Shown here piece by piece: positions 62,612 through 64,000 of a DNA stretch of 64,000 bases; within the stretch, counting starts at the first letter, position 1, and each line of letters starts with the position of its first letter. The translations under genes and the position numbers were made by a program. Below the pieces are notes generated by a model, which was given only the letters and a program-made list of their open reading frames with translations, searched no databases and was not told where the DNA came from. Source of the stretch: JBQDBK01 sp052090825 (GTDB lineage: Bacteria; Bacillota; Clostridia; Tissierellales; Peptoniphilaceae); contig JBQDBK010000007.1 in assembly GCA_052090825.1 (NCBI GenBank), positions 1-64,000 on the forward strand. Direction: 5' to 3'.

Positions 62612-63937
62612 TTGAATGAAGATGTAAATGAAAATTCAAAGGAAATTGAGAAGGAATTAAATAAAAATACAGAAAAAGATTTAAGTAATGAGGCTAAAGA
62701 AAACTTAGAAGATCTTGAAAATCGAAAAGTAAAGATTTCTTGCAAAAATGTAACAAAGATTTTTGGTAAAAAAGTAAAGATGGCAAAAAAACTCCTTAGA
62801 GAAGGAGCGTCTAAAGATGAAATAGTAAACAAGACACAAGCTACGGTTGCTGTTGACAGGGCATCTTTTGATATATATGAAGGAGAGATCTTTGTAATAA
62901 TGGGTCTTAGTGGTAGTGGTAAATCTACTATGATTAGACTTATGAATCGTTTAATAGAGCCTACAGATGGAGATATTCATGTAAATGGTAAATCTGTTTT
63001 TAAGGCTGATAAAAAAGAACTTATAGAGTTAAGACGAAATGTTTATAGTATGGTTTTTCAGGGTTTTGGACTTTTTCCTCATAAAACTATTTTAGAAAAT
63101 ACAGAGTTTGGTTTGGAAATAAAAAATGTAGACAAAGAGACTAGGATAAAGAAAGCTGAGAAGGCTTTAGACAATTCTGGACTTTTGGCCTATAAGGACC
63201 AGTACCCTAATCAATTGTCTGGTGGAATGCAACAAAGAGTTGGACTTGCAAGAGCTCTTGCTAATGATCCGGAAATTCTTTTAATGGATGAAGCTTTTTC
63301 AGCTTTGGATCCTTTAATTAGAAAAGATATGCAAGATGAATTAATTGAATTGCAAGAGAATTTGAAAAAAACTATAGTTTTCATAACTCATGATTTAAAC
63401 GAAGCCTTAAGGCTAGGAGATAGAATAGCTATAATGAAAGATGGTAGAGTTGTCCAAGTTGGAACAGGAGAAGAAATATTAATGAATCCTGCCAATAGGT
63501 ATGTTGAACGATTTGTTGAAGATGTAGACAGGACAAAGATATTAAAAATAAGTCATGTTATGGACAAACCTAATTTCTACCTTAATATTGATCGTAAAGA
63601 AAGAGGTATGCGTTATGCCTTAAATGTTATGAAGGAAGAAAATTATAGTAATCTTATAGTAACTAATAATGAGCGTAAGGCAGTTGGCTATATTGAATTA
63701 GATGATTTAGTTGAGTTAATTAGAGAAAAAGGCTACCCAGGATTTTATGATAGCATATTAAAAACTGATATTCCTAGAATATCAGAGGATGCAGTAGTAG
63801 ATGATGCTTATAGTTTATTAAAATTATCTAAGACTCCAATTGTTGTAGAAGATGAAAATGGAAAGATGGTTGGTTCAGTGACAAGAAAAAGAATAATTGA
63901 AATGTTAGATAGACAGGGGGTGGGTTCAGATGAATAA
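62612..63937 (+). CDS. opuAA: Glycine betaine/proline ABC transporter ATPase
   Basis: The ATP-binding subunit of a compatible-solute importer (OpuA/ProV family). After an unusual acidic, Asn/Glu-rich N-terminal extension of about 40 residues come the family block KVKMAKKLLREGASKDEI, Walker A MGLSGSGKSTMIR, signature LSGGMQQR and Walker B ILLMDEAFSALDP. Two C-terminal CBS domains (about 310-440) sense ionic strength or c-di-AMP in relatives. I chose TTG 62612 because AAGGTGA lies seven bases upstream; an in-frame TTG at 62591 is inside the ribosome site region. Confidence 0.93.
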   Translation: MNEDVNENSKEIEKELNKNTEKDLSNEAKENLEDLENRKVKISCKNVTKIFGKKVKMAKKLLREGASKDEIVNKTQATVAVDRASFDIYEGEIFVIMGLSGSGKSTMIRLMNRLIEPTDGDIHVNGKSVFKADKKELIELRRNVYSMVFQGFGLFPHKTILENTEFGLEIKNVDKETRIKKAEKALDNSGLLAYKDQYPNQLSGGMQQRVGLARALANDPEILLMDEAFSALDPLIRKDMQDELIELQENLKKTIVFITHDLNEALRLGDRIAIMKDGRVVQVGTGEEILMNPANRYVERFVEDVDRTKILKISHVMDKPNFYLNIDRKERGMRYALNVMKEENYSNLIVTNNERKAVGYIELDDLVELIREKGYPGFYDSILKTDIPRISEDAVVDDAYSLLKLSKTPIVVEDENGKMVGSVTRKRIIEMLDRQGVGSDE

Positions 63938-64000
63938 TATACCTAAACTCCCAGTAGCTGAATGGGTTAAAAATGCTACTAAATCAGCAACAAGTGGTGG
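63930..64000 (+). CDS. opuAB: Glycine betaine transporter permease, 3' end outside window
   Basis: Only the first 23 codons are visible, beginning MNNIPKLPVAEWVKNATKSA, which resembles the N terminus of ProW/OpuAB permeases. The ATG overlaps the end of the ATPase gene by eight bases, as usual for this operon. The call rests on context and this short match. Confidence 0.7.
   Translation, partial: MNNIPKLPVAEWVKNATKSATSG

Noticed and set aside
1..64000. rRNA or tRNA genes
   Set aside because: I looked for conserved T-loop and rRNA motifs in the intergenic regions and found none I could support.

Overview
The window is a low-GC Gram-positive, most likely an anaerobe of the Peptoniphilaceae (Peptoniphilus or a close relative). 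The clues are very AT-rich DNA, a V-type ATPase operon, pyruvate:ferredoxin oxidoreductase, methionine gamma-lyase, an SLH-domain surface protein and a sigma-54 system. The assignment is inference from gene content. There is an assembly gap of 100 Ns inside ahpF, so this is a draft scaffold.

Layout. 1-5.7 kb: 3' part of polyphosphate kinase, tadA, an AT-rich gap that looks like a large structured RNA gene, a HEPN plus PD-(D/E)XK nuclease-like protein, rpoN and a glucosaminidase. 5.8-14.3 kb: a nine-gene V-type ATPase operon. 14.4-19.2 kb: ahpC-ahpF, an exported alkaline phosphatase and two small hypotheticals. 19.3-27.9 kb: a TyrR-like sigma-54 activator with a -24/-12 promoter and a perfect TyrR box, then an NhaC-family transporter, methionine gamma-lyase, an Asp/Glu racemase-like protein and nifJ. 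28.3-36.7 kb: one very large SLH-anchored surface-protein gene broken by a frameshift, a stop codon and a deletion. 36.9-39.2 kb: polysaccharide deacetylase and an RlmD-type rRNA methyltransferase. 39.2-54.8 kb: an integrative conjugative element (replication, coupling protein, type IV secretion, NlpC/P60 protein) that starts just after the methyltransferase gene and is cut off before any relaxase or integrase. 54.8-61.1 kb: a type III-A CRISPR-Cas locus that lacks cas10, csm2, cas6 and the 5' part of csm3, has csm4, csm5, cas1 and cas2 intact, a csm6 broken by two frameshifts, and a 16-repeat array. 61.7-64 kb: a cupin protein and the start of a glycine-betaine ABC transporter operon.

How it fits together. 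RpoN (3.7 kb) supplies the sigma factor for the promoter at 19.4 kb. That promoter probably drives the regulator, transporter and methionine gamma-lyase as one autoregulated unit for sulfur amino-acid catabolism, whose 2-oxobutyrate product could be oxidised by the nearby NifJ. The conjugative element and the CRISPR operon are joined at about 54.79 kb. The junction truncates a secreted coiled-coil protein on one side and csm3 on the other. Loss of the effector genes together with a broken csm6 suggests a decaying immune system whose adaptation genes and array remain.

The most novel-looking item is 2211-2684: a 21-bp long-range complementary stem, several local hairpins, a promoter and a terminator, with no coding potential.
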